Assembly: GCA_960531495.1 (NCBI GenBank)
Contig: CAUIJY010000068.1
Location: 2,170,001-2,234,000, forward strand
Length of the DNA stretch: 64,000 nt
Direction of reading: 5' to 3'
Source: Zeus faber
Lineage: Eukaryota; Chordata; Actinopteri; Zeiformes; Zeidae
Each line of letters starts with the position of its first letter. The first letter of the stretch is position 1. Under the pieces are notes generated by a model. It saw only the letters and a list, made by a program, of their open reading frames with translations, did not search any database and had not been told where the DNA came from. Shown here piece after piece: positions 11,043-22,680 of the stretch. A program made the position numbers and the translations under genes.

Positions 11043-12250
11043 TTTGTTCATATTTATGGAATTTCCAAGTTTCTCAAGCATGGAACTTTGGCTCTGTTCT
11101 GTTCTTGAGCTCAGCTACAGCTTCAATACGAATCTCACTGGTGCCGGGTCTGGGGGATGGGGTCTTTTCCATTATGTTTTTGAATGGCAGGAGAACAAAA
11201 GACATGGGAAGAAGTGGGAGGGGGAAACCTCAAATGTTCGGATCTCAATGTGTTTCTGGTGCAGCTACGCCACTAGTGGTCTTTTAGGTTATTACAGGTC
11301 AACTTTTTTTTTTTATTTGTATTTTTTTTTTATATATTGCCCTTTTATCTAGGGCAATTTGAGGAGGTTGTTCATACACATACACACACAAAACCTCTAT
11401 CACACATGCACAGACTCTATCAAACACACACTCTCTTAAACACAAAGACTGTCTCAAACACACACACGCCCGCGGTCTCTCTCACATTCACACACACGCA
11501 TGGTACCTTTCTTTCCACACACACAAGGTACCTCGTTGCGCACACTCTCACTCACACAGCCGGCAATACAATTTTACGCTAAGTCACGTGAATTGGGCCT
11601 TTAACCCTTTAATATTTGGTTTCTCTAAGAACCGGGCCTTTAACCCCTAAATGCTTGGCTTCCTTTTTACTTTAAAAATGATTCCGGGCCTTTCACCCTT
11701 AAATGAAATTACCGACTATCGACTACCCTTCTGAAGGCTGAGTTTAACATTTTTCATCGCCAGACATCACTTAGTTTAGGCATTTCGGAGGTCTTTTCAA
11801 CAACCGGGCCTAAACGGGATTCGGAATTACTTCACGAGTTAAACATTGTTCATCACCAAAACGTCGCTCAGTTTAGGCATACTGGATGTATTCTCTACAC
11901 ACGGGCCCAAACGTTACGTGGAATTACTACGCAATTTAAACACACAGCCGCTTCGAAGGGGGGTTTCCTAACCCGTTCCCTTAACTTACCTTACTACCGT
12001 TCTCATCAAACAATCCAATTTCTCCTCTCCACAATATTTAACAATTATTATTCATGCATCATTCAACAATACATCCCCAAAACCACAAAGTTGTTCGTCC
12101 AGCCTTAAACAGTACAACACTTCCACCTAAAATATTCCTATCTAATCTATGCAGACTTCATGAAATGGCTCTGCTCACCTTTTAGCGGGTACCCATGGAA
12201 GTATCGCAACCGTTCAGGCTTTCGGAACTCCTCTGCAGTCTTGTAATGGG
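11043..12250 (-). other. ERV leader between primer site and gag
   Basis: About 1.2 kb without coding signal. It contains a CA-rich stretch (11374-11560), short degenerate repeats with the core cgggcctttaaccc (11605-11700), and a ~98-bp imperfect tandem pair (about 11740-11935, marked by cagtttaggcat). A small hairpin with the 7-bp stem attgccc/gggcaat lies at 11336-11358. A leader this long is unusual and may hold packaging structure, but that is inference. Confidence 0.55.
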
Positions 12251-12268
12251 ATCACGTCGGGGTCACCA
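12251..12268 (-). other. Retroviral primer-binding-site candidate
   Basis: Minus-strand TGGTGACCCCGACGTGAT, three bases beyond the LTR end. It begins with TGG, as expected of a sequence complementary to a tRNA 3' CCA end. I did not assign the tRNA species. Confidence 0.5.
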
Positions 12269-12271
12269 ATT

Positions 12272-12630
12272 TGTCGTGTTCAAAATTTCCAAATCCGGAA
12301 TGATGGGATGAAACTGGAACTTTGAGCTACGGAGAGTTTATAGGACGGTTTGAGAATCTACCAAAAAATAAAAAACGTTTTACGTCGACGTGGTTAGTCC
12401 TAAGCCGCGTGTCTCATCTAGCATACATTTCACCCAGGAGTCTGCAGAAACTTTGTTTCCTCGTCACTTTGTTACAAACGACAGACCCCCCTTTGCGAGG
12501 CGGTCCCGCCTTTGTTATTTCCCATCTCCCGAGTATCTAGTTTCAGACTCCCCGCTGTGTGTGCGCCAGATTAACCGTTTCAGTGCCGGTTTCTAACTGG
12601 TTGCGTAGTTACACCCAGTGTCTTTAGACA
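12272..12630 (-). mobile_element. ERV 5' LTR (candidate)
   Basis: On the minus strand the LTR would run from TGTCTAAAGACACTGG (12630) to GAACACGACA (12272). That gives TGTC/GACA ends and ~359 bp. It is followed after three bases by TGGTGACCCCGACGTGAT, a plausible tRNA primer-binding site. The left edge is supported by the primer-site spacing. The right edge is less certain, since another CA lies near 12673. I saw no clear polyadenylation signal inside. Confidence 0.55.
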
Positions 12631-12865
12631 TGTTTTAATTTTGGCTCTGACTGATCAATAAAACTGTATTTCATAATTACCCACTATATGAATGATAGTA
12701 ATGTACATGAATAAATTTATGTAATGTATACTGTAGTATACACACATATAGTTTTGCTATCGAGGATTAGTTCAATCTGTAATGTTATACTTATAGTAGT
12801 ATAGTTATATGTAGTACGTAATAGTTATAGTATATGTATATATATATATATTTTTTTTTTTCTCA
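12631..12865. other. AT-rich spacer
   Basis: AT-rich DNA with TA dinucleotide runs (12836-12852) between the ERV LTR and the R1 copy. It contains an aataaa on the plus strand near 12658 but nothing to tie it to a transcript. Confidence 0.4.
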
Positions 12866-13510
12866 CAAAACCTAACAGGAAGTCGGCCATTTTTAATTTT
12901 CCTGACTTTTTAGTCATATTTATGTTTTGTACTTTAGCGAAACTCCTCCTTGGCGATTTATCGGATCGGCTTCAAACTTGACGAGTGTCTACAAGACACC
13001 TTCACAGCTTAACATTATCAAAATATATATATTTTTTGGCACACGGTGTGGGCGTGGCAACACGTTAAATTTCATGTTCCAAAAGATACTTGGAAATTCA
13101 CGAAACTTTGTGCACTCGTCAGTCCCAGTGTGGCAATTGATATTCTATGGGTTCCGTGCTTGGGCATGGCAAAATGACCGGACACGCCCTGTTGAAAATT
13201 TCAAAACATCAAACCTATTCACTTTTTAACATGAAATTGGGTATATTAATGTAACATCACTAGACTCAAAAAAAATTATATTGCCGCCATGACCGACACC
13301 CAACCAACAGGAAGGTGGCCATATTGGATTTAATGTGCGCAAACTCCTAGGGGATTCATCAGATCGACTTCAAAGTTCGCGAGTGTCTACAAGACACTTT
13401 GGGGATTAAATTTATTAAAACATTGGGTTTTCGTCACACAATGTGGGCATGGCACTGTGTTGAATTGAAGTGTTAACCTTACTTTTGGGGCCTTAAGAAA
13501 CTCGAAAAAT
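12866..13510 (+). repeat. R1 interspersed repeat, forward copy
   Basis: Single-orientation copy of the R1 repeat. It begins at cctaacaggaagtcggccat, passes the GTGTCTACAAGACACC motif twice (near 12985 and 13382) and ends near the ggggccttaagaaactc motif that is also seen at ~3778. It is diverged from the copies in segment A, and lies just outside the ERV LTR with ~235 bp of AT-rich DNA between. Confidence 0.65.
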
Positions 13511-13551
13511 CACAAAACTTTACACACTCAAGATCAAACCTATTCACTTTT

Positions 13552-13845
13552 TTAGTATCTCCTCCGAGATCTGCATAGAATTCCGGCAGGTTTTCCTCTT
13601 GTCTTTCTCCTCCGTCGGCGTATTGGTAAACACAGTGGCGGCAGGACAAAGAGATCTTAGTACGTACTCCGGTAAGTTGCGAAAAAGTCCGTATGAGGTG
13701 TCGAACAGACGTCCAGGAGTGCTTGTCGTTCATATTGTAATAGCGACAGTGCACTGCATGCAAAAATAAGAACAATACAAATAGTAATAAACACAAAACT
13801 AAGAGTTGAATGCAGAGCCGGTGTGTCCATACTACGGCGCACCCG
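13552..13845 (-). mobile_element. Possible LINE 5' coding fragment
   Basis: The minus strand from an ATG at ~13830 reads MDTPALHSTLS, a hydrophobic stretch, then SLLQYERQALLDV. A second frame ends in LPEFYADLGGD. The LLQYERQxLLD pattern recalls the N-terminal part of ORFs in teleost non-LTR elements. No RT or endonuclease motif follows. Family unassigned. Confidence 0.3.
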
Positions 13846-14680
13846 GAAGTTAGTCCGGGTTAACTCATAAGTTAGCTAGCTTCCTCTGCTGAACCAATAT
13901 TTTACTAAAATGACTTTTACAACTCTCTTTGCTCCAACTTCCATCCTTAACAAAGAATCCCAAATGCATCATTTGCTAACTTTCCCACTTTCATTGTCTT
14001 TCACATCAACTTCCATAATCATTTCAGCCTGTCAACTAACTTTACAGCTCTCTCGCCTTGTTATATTTTTTTCAAATAAATTTAAAGCCTTACAGTATCC
14101 TTTCCAGAAATCCTACCAGATATTTAGATTATAACGCTACTTTTAAACCAAGGACTCATGTGGGAAACTAGTTTGACATGTTGTGTACAACACACATACT
14201 ATGCTTACTGTATCTCACATTTATACATTTGCTTGTTTTTAATCGCGATTTTCATCAGCCATGTAGCTAAACATACCCCGAGACACTGATAAAATGTCTC
14301 CGAACTCATCTCATCCATACGTGCTCCAGAGTGATCCATCGGCCAGGCGGTCACACGCCTCAAACACCATTTCAATCACCCAAGGATTCATTCATTCAAC
14401 GCTTTTGCTAGGATGGGTCAAGAATAATCTACAATAATCATGTATTTAATAATGTCGATTTTATTATTGGATAACATAAAGCAAATAAACAGACAAAAAC
14501 CACGATTCTCTTGATCAATGCAAAATTGGCTACTTCATAAGTAAGGCATACATTTTTAATGTACAAAACATCTCTGAGTACTTAAAAAAGCCCTCTATAT
14601 AATACATTTCTCTTTATTCTTCTTCATAATATTGTTCTTATACTGTAGCTAACCAATAATAAATGAAATACTTTTTACCA
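13846..14680. other. No recognisable gene
   Basis: About 830 bp of AT-rich DNA. I see only short open frames without domain motifs and no clear repeat structure. Part may be the left portion of the hAT derivative that follows, since that element's left terminal repeat was not located. Confidence 0.4.
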
Positions 14681-15597
14681 TTAATGCAACTTCTGGTGCT
14701 CCTTCGTTTTGCTGATGGCCTTCTAGTCTGGATCATACGTTGTGAGGTTAAGCTTAATGCAGGCGTTGAGGCTTCCATCAGTTAAACTTAAGCGTAGGAT
14801 GGTCTTAATGTTTCTCAGATGCGAGAAAGACTGCTCACATGCATTTGTAAAGCCAAACATGGTCAATACGGCATTACTCACACGCTGCATTGTGTGCTGT
14901 GTGACGGGACGCTCGTTCCAAGTTTTAAGAATCAGCTGGTCTTCAGTTTCAAGTTCAAGTTCAAGTTCAAGAGATTATTTGTCACATACATATTGAAGTT
15001 TTTTCGACTTCTGTCCACTTTTGTTCAGCTGATTGGTCCGACTCGAGGCAGGGAGTTTTCTTAATGTTTGTCTGTCTTACAGAGGGGATCGGCGCATGGG
15101 CTCGTAAGCAGTCCAGCAGTGGAACGCCATTCCTCCTGCTCCCAAGAGGATCATTATTATCCACAATTATTATAATGATCCTCAGTGATACATATAATTG
15201 TGGCCTGCGTGCCGCAAGTTGAAATGAACAGTAAAACTTTCGCCATGTCGGCGCACCACAGCCATCTCCTTCCCTAAGCCCTTACCTGTGGGCAGAGACT
15301 TCCACAAGTTGCGCCTGAGCAGAGACCCGGTAGGGGCAGGGCGCCGAGTAAATGGCGCCCCGGAGTCTTTATGTTGTCCGCAGCCGGTGCTTGACTACTT
15401 TGTCCGCCACATTTATATTTTGAATTTTATTTTCAAGTTGTAATTTCTCTTACCTGTTTTACTTTAAAATGACACAGAATAATAATTTATTACTTGTTAA
15501 TTGTGATGAAAAATTTTAGCTCAAAATTGTATGCGAGCCATATACCGTCATCAAAAGAGCCGTAATTGGCTCGCGAGCCATAGGTTCCCGACCCCTG
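14681..15597 (-). mobile_element. hAT DNA transposon derivative (right end plus transposase tail)
   Basis: The right end at 15597 carries, on the minus strand, CAGGGGTCGGGAACCTATGG followed by the 12-bp palindrome GGCTCGCGAGCC. This is the terminal inverted repeat type of vertebrate hAT elements. Minus-strand 14681-14945 encodes the C-terminal dimerisation part of a hAT transposase (NACEQSFSHLRNIKT and LTDGSLNACIKLNLTTYDPD), with a TAG at 14723-14725 before the usual KAISKT tail and a TAA at 14681. Only ~650 bp separate the end from this tail, so most of the transposase is missing. The left terminal repeat was not found. Confidence 0.8.
14946..15180. repeat. TTCAAG microsatellite and palindromic spacer inside hAT derivative
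   Basis: A short (TTCAAG)n run (14943-14970) is followed by ~170 bp of unassigned sequence. This ends in the imperfect palindrome aggatcatta...taatgatcct (15147-15182). It separates the transposase tail from the terminal part of the hAT copy and may be a later insertion. Confidence 0.4.
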
Positions 15598-15605
15598 CTC
15601 TAGAT
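15598..15605. other. Candidate 8-bp hAT target-site duplication (one side)
   Basis: CTCTAGAT directly follows the hAT end. hAT elements make 8-bp duplications. The matching copy on the left was not found, so this is positional inference only. Confidence 0.3.
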
Positions 15606-16325
15606 TGATTCAATCTTTAAGCTTACTCAGATCTTCCCTGATCGGAACAATATCTCAGTGAGTCGTCACCTTCACTTTTCGGGAATCTTGTGTTGCCTTT
15701 GCTGGACCTGTCCAGACGACTCCTTGTTGGATATCTTACGGCCGGTCTCTGACTGCCGCTGGGCACACAACCTGGACATGAAGAGAGTCTCATCATCGTC
15801 GCCAGATTGTTGGATAAATTATCCTAGGTGGTCGGTGAGGTTAATCTGCCCGCTACAGGAAAACAAAACTGAGAGTATTAAAGATATTTATTCTGCAAAA
15901 TAAAGAGAAAGATACCGTCATGCTTCAAAGCAGTGTTCTGATCAGTCTACCCCTATTACTGACGAATAGGGCTTTATACCAAAGAGAGGTTGTGTGTCAG
16001 GTGTCATTTACAACTCTGATCCTCAGTCATATCCCTGGGTGTTCCCCCAAACAGTGATTTAACAGTCAAACTTCGGTCACAGACACAATCCTACTGTACC
16101 ATAAAACAAACACACAACGCTCTTTTAAGTCCCTCTTGTCCTTATCCTTATCTCCACACAAGGTTAAGTGAAGGATGGAATGTGGTCTGGTTTTTCCAAT
16201 ACTACAACTGAAATGTTTTAGACAGTTATTACACACAGACACACACAGACAATTTTTTTGTCTCTTTATATTAACTCTGAGTGACTCATAAAAACCCATA
16301 GACAATGAGTTTTATAACTAAGTTA
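15606..16325 (-). mobile_element. Second retroviral LTR with leader
   Basis: The minus strand shows an LTR-like unit. A TGTAACTT start lies near 16325, a TATA-like taatataaag near 16270, and the polyadenylation signal aataaa near 15895. The end ttatccaaca at 15808 is followed after three bases by TGGCGACGATGATGAGAC, a possible primer-binding site. About 200 bp of leader remains before the hAT end cuts in at 15597. No gag follows. The LTR differs from that at 12272-12630, so it is another family. It is a remnant. Confidence 0.45.
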
Positions 16326-16385
16326 CATACAAAAGGCTATTGTCCTGTATAAAACATGTAAAACCTCATTCAAATAGTTGATCAT

Positions 16386-16746
16386 GTGCATTTTTCTCTC
16401 ACAGCCTACATACGTGCAACTGCGGCTCTAGCGCATGCCACTGTGATTGCACTGACGTTTCACCTTCTGGACTTGATAGACCTGCTGGCTAATTTAAGGG
16501 TCTTATTGGCCCGACTTAATGGCCTTGTTGGCCGACTTGAAGGACCTGCTGGATGCGTTGCCAAGCCCGCTTTGCGCACTCAAAGTTGTACTGCCACTGC
16601 GGTCCAGGCCTTTTGCCCGTTCCTCCAAGCCTGGCTGTCTGTTTGGGCCCACGAGTTCTGTGGAGCCTCAGCCTTCCGAGGGGTCTGAGGGTTCCGTGGG
16701 CCCTGGGTGTTCTGACATCATTGCTCTCAGCAATGCCTTGAGGTGA
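16386..16746 (+). other. Unassigned GC-rich, exon-like block
   Basis: Between an acceptor-like ctctcacag (near 16404) and a donor-like gaggtgagg (near 16740), two overlapping plus-strand frames stay open. One is Leu-rich (HLLDLIDLLANLRVLLARLN), built on an imperfect gacttga...ctgctgg repeat. GC content is clearly higher than in the flanks. I do not recognise either product and cannot say whether it is coding. Confidence 0.2.
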
Positions 16747-16829
16747 GGCCAATCTTTTTACTCTTAAGCCCTCACCACATGTAGCTGTACTTGGCTATAC
16801 AGCGAGCTAAACACTCTTGCAATAAGTAC

Positions 16830-16990
16830 CCAGAGACAGGAGCGCACTTTTGGTATCGTTAATGAAAGCGGTGTAAAACTGTGGAACAGTAGAGAAATAT
16901 GCAGATAAACGATCAATCTCTATGCAGATGTAGATAACGTGTTAATACGTTGTCATAGCTCCCACATTGTATACATACAACAATAACATG
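16830..16990 (+). mobile_element. Possible LINE RT C-terminal scrap
   Basis: The plus-strand frame reads RQERTFGIVNESGVKLWNS before a stop. The TFxIxNxxGVKLWNS pattern is common at the C-terminal end of ORF2 in several fish LINE families. It is only ~30 residues, so assignment is tentative. Confidence 0.3.
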
Positions 16991-19106
16991 AATTATCTCA
17001 CAAATTGTGCTTCCTCAAGGGCAGTGAAGAGGCTGATGGAAGAGATGTTAATTCGGGTCTGGGACATGATCAGATTGGCTGAGTGTGCCTTGATCTGTTT
17101 ATGCCTGTTCTGATTTTACTATTATATTATTATACTATCATCCAAATGCTATGATGTTGCAATACTGACTGCGCGGGGGGCGCACCGGGAGGCAGAACAA
17201 CCGTGTTTTGGTTGCATCTAAATTTTTTAGTATGGCTTTTAAGTTGGTTTTTAACTGTATTTCTGTGTTTGTATTGGAACTGATTTTTTTAATCTGGCTT
17301 TTAAATCAGTTTTGAAACTGTATTTCTGTATCAGGATTGGGTCTGAATTTTTGCGACACATCATCAGTAGTGGACCCCAGGACCATGGGGTGTTTGACCA
17401 TTATCACTAGACACCCTCGCCTGAGGAAGGCCCTCCCGTGGTTGATCAAGCCTCGGAGTGTGTCCCATAGCCAATTGGAGTTCAATTTGGGTTATGCTCG
17501 ATTGTGGGTAGGCAAAGAGTTTTGCTAAGCATTAATTTAGAATGATTTATGTTAAGAGTTTTGCTAAACATTAATTTTGAATGACCAATTTACTAATGCT
17601 TCATGCAATTATGCCATGTCAAGGTTGGTATGGTAAATTATAAAAAAGAAATAAAAGGTTACGTTTAATAGGTAAGTATTTAGAGGTGTCTTGTGTTCCT
17701 ACTTTGTGTCAGGGTCTTCTGTAGGTTCAGAATGAAGTTAGCTCCTCGGCACATCTGAATTTATGGGGCATAGCTCCACCCATTTTTTGGAATAAACTCC
17801 TTTTATTTTCTTTGTTTTATTCCAATAAAAATCCTAATTGGTTTTAACCAATTGGGGATGGGGGGATGGGTTTTAACCAACTTCATCTTTCATTTTCATA
17901 AACGTCCTTTACTTACTCAACTTACTACGCCGGATCGAGCTGTACACTCTACCTTCATCCACTCCCTCATTTTCATGAGGGAAAGGAGGATAGAAGAGAG
18001 AAGATAGAAGATAACGTATTGTCAGACGACTTAAAATGCTGAAAAGGCGGTTAGGTTAAAAGCTTGTATGTGCGCCCCACACTGTGTTGGTGTGGGGCGT
18101 GGTTGTGTGTTTGGGCGCCGCGCCCCTGCATCGATCTGGTCGCGATTCGCCTATCTCTCCCAGTGCCAAAACTTATATTCACAAATACACCACACAAAAG
18201 GCCTAGGGCTTGCGGGATGGGTGGGGTGCAAGCTATATAGGTGGGGATGCAGCGGGCAGCTGCCATCTTGCCTGTCACGCTCCTGCCCCAGCGTGCTTCT
18301 CGTCCGTTACGAAATGTTAATCCGACTCATATTGGCTTAGAATGCATACACTCGCACACGAATCCTACTCCAAGCAACACTCCACCAGACCAGGGTCTGC
18401 GGGGCAGGAGGGGTGTGAGTGATTCAGGGTCGACTTGCCTGAAGGACTTGCATCCCCAACCCCGCAATTTTGACTGCAATAGGCAACAGTACACATTTAG
18501 CACTGGGGTTTTCCGGGATGGACAGACAGGCGGTCCTATCACACACACACACACATGCACACACCACCACACCTTCTTTGAATGCACCCCAGCAGCCTTC
18601 TGGTTGCATTACTCTCCTTTTCTCCCTCATTTACTGCCATAACTATGACAGGAAGAGGCCAGGTGACCATTTGTCATTCCAGTTTTCCTGGACCTAATCA
18701 ACTGTTTTTCATTACATGTTGTGGTCCAATGTTAATTTTTTTGTGTAAATGTTTTCAGGTTCTATGTTTAATTGTCTCACCGGCCATGATTCTCTCCCTC
18801 TTGGGGTAGTGATCAGTTGTTTAGACCCAAACATGATAAATAGTTTTCCAAAGAGGGGGGTTGGTGGTGGTTCTCTTTGACCAAAAACTGTGCTCTTGTC
18901 ATCCTACAGGTCATCCACTGGACAGAATTATTGCAGCAGTTCTTGATGATTTAAGAATTAATAAAGTGTTGCATTGCAGGTGGAGAACTTGAGCTACACT
19001 TGCGGACTAACTCTGTCCTAGATGCAATGGCATGCAAATACTCTTTGTTGTATACCCAGCATGCTGACAGGATGGGTTGAAAATAAATAAATAAAAAATA
19101 AAATCT
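16991..19106. other. Unassigned DNA
   Basis: No gene recognised. It contains a ~90-bp imperfect direct repeat at 17220-17335 (marked by aactgtatttctgt, present twice), a palindromic attggttttaaccaat near 17838, a GC-rich hairpin at 18073-18099 and a short CA run near 18539-18552. Open frames of 60-130 codons cover the CA run and are not conserved motifs. Confidence 0.4.
18073..18099. other. Strong 10-bp hairpin
   Basis: cgccccacac / gtgtggggcg form a perfect 10-bp inverted repeat around the 7-base loop tgtgttg. No T-rich tract follows, so it is not a simple terminator. Its role is unknown. Confidence 0.6.
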
Positions 19107-22100
19107 CCACGAATTACTCTGTGTGGCAGGATCAGACAAAAGGTCAAACATGTATTTGTCGAGTTAAAAAACGCATTTTCAGCCCATTTAAACGTCGAAA
19201 AGGCGGATCGGTTAAACGCTACAGTCATTACTCTGTGTGACAGTGTCAGGCAGTTTAAATACTATGATGAACTAGTATGTGCTGCTAAAGTGTTGTTTGT
19301 CAAACAGTTGTAGGTCCTTCTAACATTTATTTTTCGAGTAATGATTATTTTTATCAACGTCTGCACATGTGGGAAAAAACGCATTTTCAGCCGATTTAAA
19401 CGCCGAAAAGGCGGATCGGTTAAACGCTTCAGTCATTACTCTGTGCGACAGTGTCAGACAGTTTAAATACTATGATGAACTAGTATGTGCTGCTAAAGTG
19501 TTGTCTGTCAACGAGTTTTAGGCTCATATAAAATGTATTTTTCGAGTTATGAGTATTTTCAGAATTTTGGACGGTTTGCTGCCTTGCTGAATTAGAGAAA
19601 CACCGAACCAATGTCTCTTTATAGGTGAATGATTCAGAATGCTGCAGTACACCATATAATTTTAATTAATATGAGGAACAATTATGTGCTTAAGTCTTTC
19701 TCAAAGACAGTTTAAATACAATGATAAACTAGTATGTGCTGCTAAAGTGTTGTTTGTCAACCAGTTTTAGGCCCATATAAAATGTATTTCTCGAGTTATG
19801 ATCATTTTCATCAAAGTCTTCACATGTGGGAAAAAACGCATTTTCAGCCGATTTAAACATCGATTTGGCGGAACGGTTAAACGCTTCAGTCATTACTCTA
19901 TGTGACAGTGTCAGACAGTTTAAATACAATGATAAACTAGTATGTGCTGCTAAAGTGTTGTTTGTCAACCAGTTTTAGGCCCATATAAAATGTATTTTTC
20001 GAGTTATGATCATTTTCAGAACTTTGGATCGTTTGCTGTCTAGCTGAATTAGAGAAACACCGAACCATTGTCTCTTTGTAGGCGCATGATTTAGAATGCT
20101 GCAGTACACCATATAACTTTAATGAATATGAGGAACTATTATGTGCTTCTTAAGTCTTTCTCAAAGACAGTTTAAATACAATGATAAACTAGTATGTGCT
20201 GCTAAAGTCTTGTTTGTCAACCAGTTTTAGGCCCATATAAAATGTATTTTTCGAGTTCTGATAATTTTCATCAAAGTCTACACATGTGGGAAAAAACGCA
20301 TTTTCAGTCGATTTAAACGTCGAAAAGGCGAATCGGTTAAACGCTTAAGTCATTACTCCATGTGACAGTGTCAGACAGTTTAAATACAATGATGAACTAG
20401 TATGTGCTGCTAAAGTGTTGTTTGTCAATCAGTTTTAGGCCCATATAAAATGTATTTTTCGAGTTATGATCATTTTCAGAAATTTGGACGATTTGCTGTC
20501 TAGCTGAATTTGAGAAACACCGAACCATTGCGTCTTTGTAGGTGCGTGATTTAGAATGCTGCAGTACACCATATAACTTTAATTAATATGAGGAACAATT
20601 ATGTGCTTCTTAAGTCTTTCGCAAAGACAGTTTAAATACAATGATAAACTAGTATGTGCTGCTAAAGTGTTGTTTGTCAACCAGTTTTAGGCCCATATAA
20701 AATGTATTTTTCGAGTTATGATAATTTTCATCAAAGTCTACACATGTGGGAAAAAACGCATTTTCAGCCGATTTAAACGTCGAAAAGGCGGATCGGTTAA
20801 ACGCTTCAGCCATTACTCTGTGACAGTGTCAGACAGTTTAAATACAATGATAAACTAGTATGTGCTACTAAAGTCTTGTTTGTCAACCAGTTTTAGGCCC
20901 ATATAAAATGTATTTTTCAAGTTCTGATAATTTTCATCAAAGTCTACACGGTGGAAAAAACGCATTTTCAGCCGATTTTAACGTCGATTTGGCGGAACGG
21001 TTAAACGCTTCAGTCATTACTCTATGTGACAGTGTCAGACAGTTTAAATACAATGATAAACTAGTATGTGCTGCTAAAGTGTTGTTTGTCAACCAGTTTT
21101 AGGCCCATATAAAATGTATTTTTCGAGTTATGATCATTTTCAGAACTTTGGACGATTTGCTGTCTAGCTGAATTAGAGAAACACCGAACCATTGTCTCTT
21201 TGTAGGTGCATGATTCAGAATACTGCAGTACAGCATAGAAATTTAATTAATATGATGAACTATTATGTGCTTCTTAAGTGTTTCTCACAGAGTTCTAGGC
21301 CCATCTAACATGTATTTGTGGAGTTATGATCATTTTCAGAACTTTGGACGATTTACTGTCTAGCTGAATTAGAGAAACACCGAACCATTGTCTCTTTGTA
21401 GGTGAATGATTCAGAATGCTGCAGTACACCATATAACTTTAATTAATATGAGAAACAATTATTTTGCTTCTTAAGTCTTTCTCAAAGACAGTTTAAATAC
21501 AATGATGAACTAGTATGTGCTGCTAAAGTCTTGTTTGTCAACCAGTTTTAGGCCCATATAAAATGTATTTTTCGAGTTATGATAATTTTCATCAAAGTCT
21601 ACACATGTGGGAAAAAACGCATTTTCAGCCGATTTAAACGTCGAAAAGGCGGATCGGTTAAACGCTTCAGCCATTACTATGTGACAGTGTCAGACAGTTT
21701 AAATACAATGATAAACTAGTATGTGCTGCTAAAGTGTTGTTTTTCAAACAGTTTTAGGCCCATTTAAAATGTATTTTTCGAGTTATGATCATGTTCAGAA
21801 CTTTGGACGATTTGCTGTCTAGCTGAATTAGAGAAACACCGAACAATTGTCTCTTTGTAGGTGCATGATTTTGAATGCTGCAGTACACCATATAACTTTA
21901 ATTAATATGAGGAACAATTATGTGCTTCTTAAGTCTTTCGCGAAGACAGTTTAAATACAATGATAAACTAGTATGTGCTGCTAAAGTGTTGTTTGTCAAC
22001 CAGTTTTAGGCCCATATAAAATGTATTTTTCGAGTTCTGATAATTTTCATCAAAGTCTACAGATGTGGGAAAAAATGCATTTTAAGCCGATTTTAACGTC

Positions 22101-22680
22101 GATTTGGTGGAACGGTTAAACGCTTCAGTCATTACTCTATGTGACAGTGTCAGACAGTTTAAATACAATGATCAACTAGTATGTGCTGCTAAAGTGTTGT
22201 TTGTCAACCAGTTTTAGGCCCATATAAAATGTATTTTTCGAGTTATGATAATTTTCATCAATGTCTACACGTGGGAAAAAACGCATTTTCAGTCGATTTA
22301 AACGTCGATTTGGCGGAACGGTTAAACGCTTCAGTCATTACTCTATGTGACAGTGTCAGTCAGTTTAAATACAATGATGAACTAGTATGTGCTGCTAATG
22401 TCTTGTTTGTCAACCAGTTTTAGGCCCAAATAAAATGTATTTTTCGAGTTCTGATAATTTTCATCAAAGTCTACACGTAAGAAAAAACGCATTTTCAGCC
22501 GATTTAAACGTCGAAAAGGAGAATCGGTTGAACGCTTCAGTCATTACTCTATGTGACAGTGTCAGAAAGTGTAAATACAATGATAAACTAGTATGTGCTG
22601 CTAATGTGTTGTTTGCCACCAGTTTTAGGCCCATATAAAATGTATTTTTCGAGTTATGATCATTTTCCGAACTTTGGACC

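Larger units (their letters stand above)
3890..12630 (-). mobile_element. Class I (gamma/epsilon-type) endogenous retrovirus
   Basis: A retroviral element lies on the minus strand. From right to left it shows a 5' LTR (about 12272-12630), a primer-binding-site candidate, a long leader, gag, protease, reverse transcriptase, RNase H and integrase, then env-like remnants to about 3890. A single CCHC knuckle in gag, the MLV-like RNase H and integrase, and a long gag leader place it with gamma/epsilon-type retroviruses. It is broken, with roughly five to eight interruptions across gag-pol and a badly eroded env. I did not find a 3' LTR inside the window. It is an old fossil, though pol is still readable. 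Confidence 0.88.

Noticed and set aside
18241-18697. Overlapping 68-133-codon frames on both strands
   Set aside because: They cross a CA run and GC-rich hairpin DNA, open on both strands with no recognisable motif.
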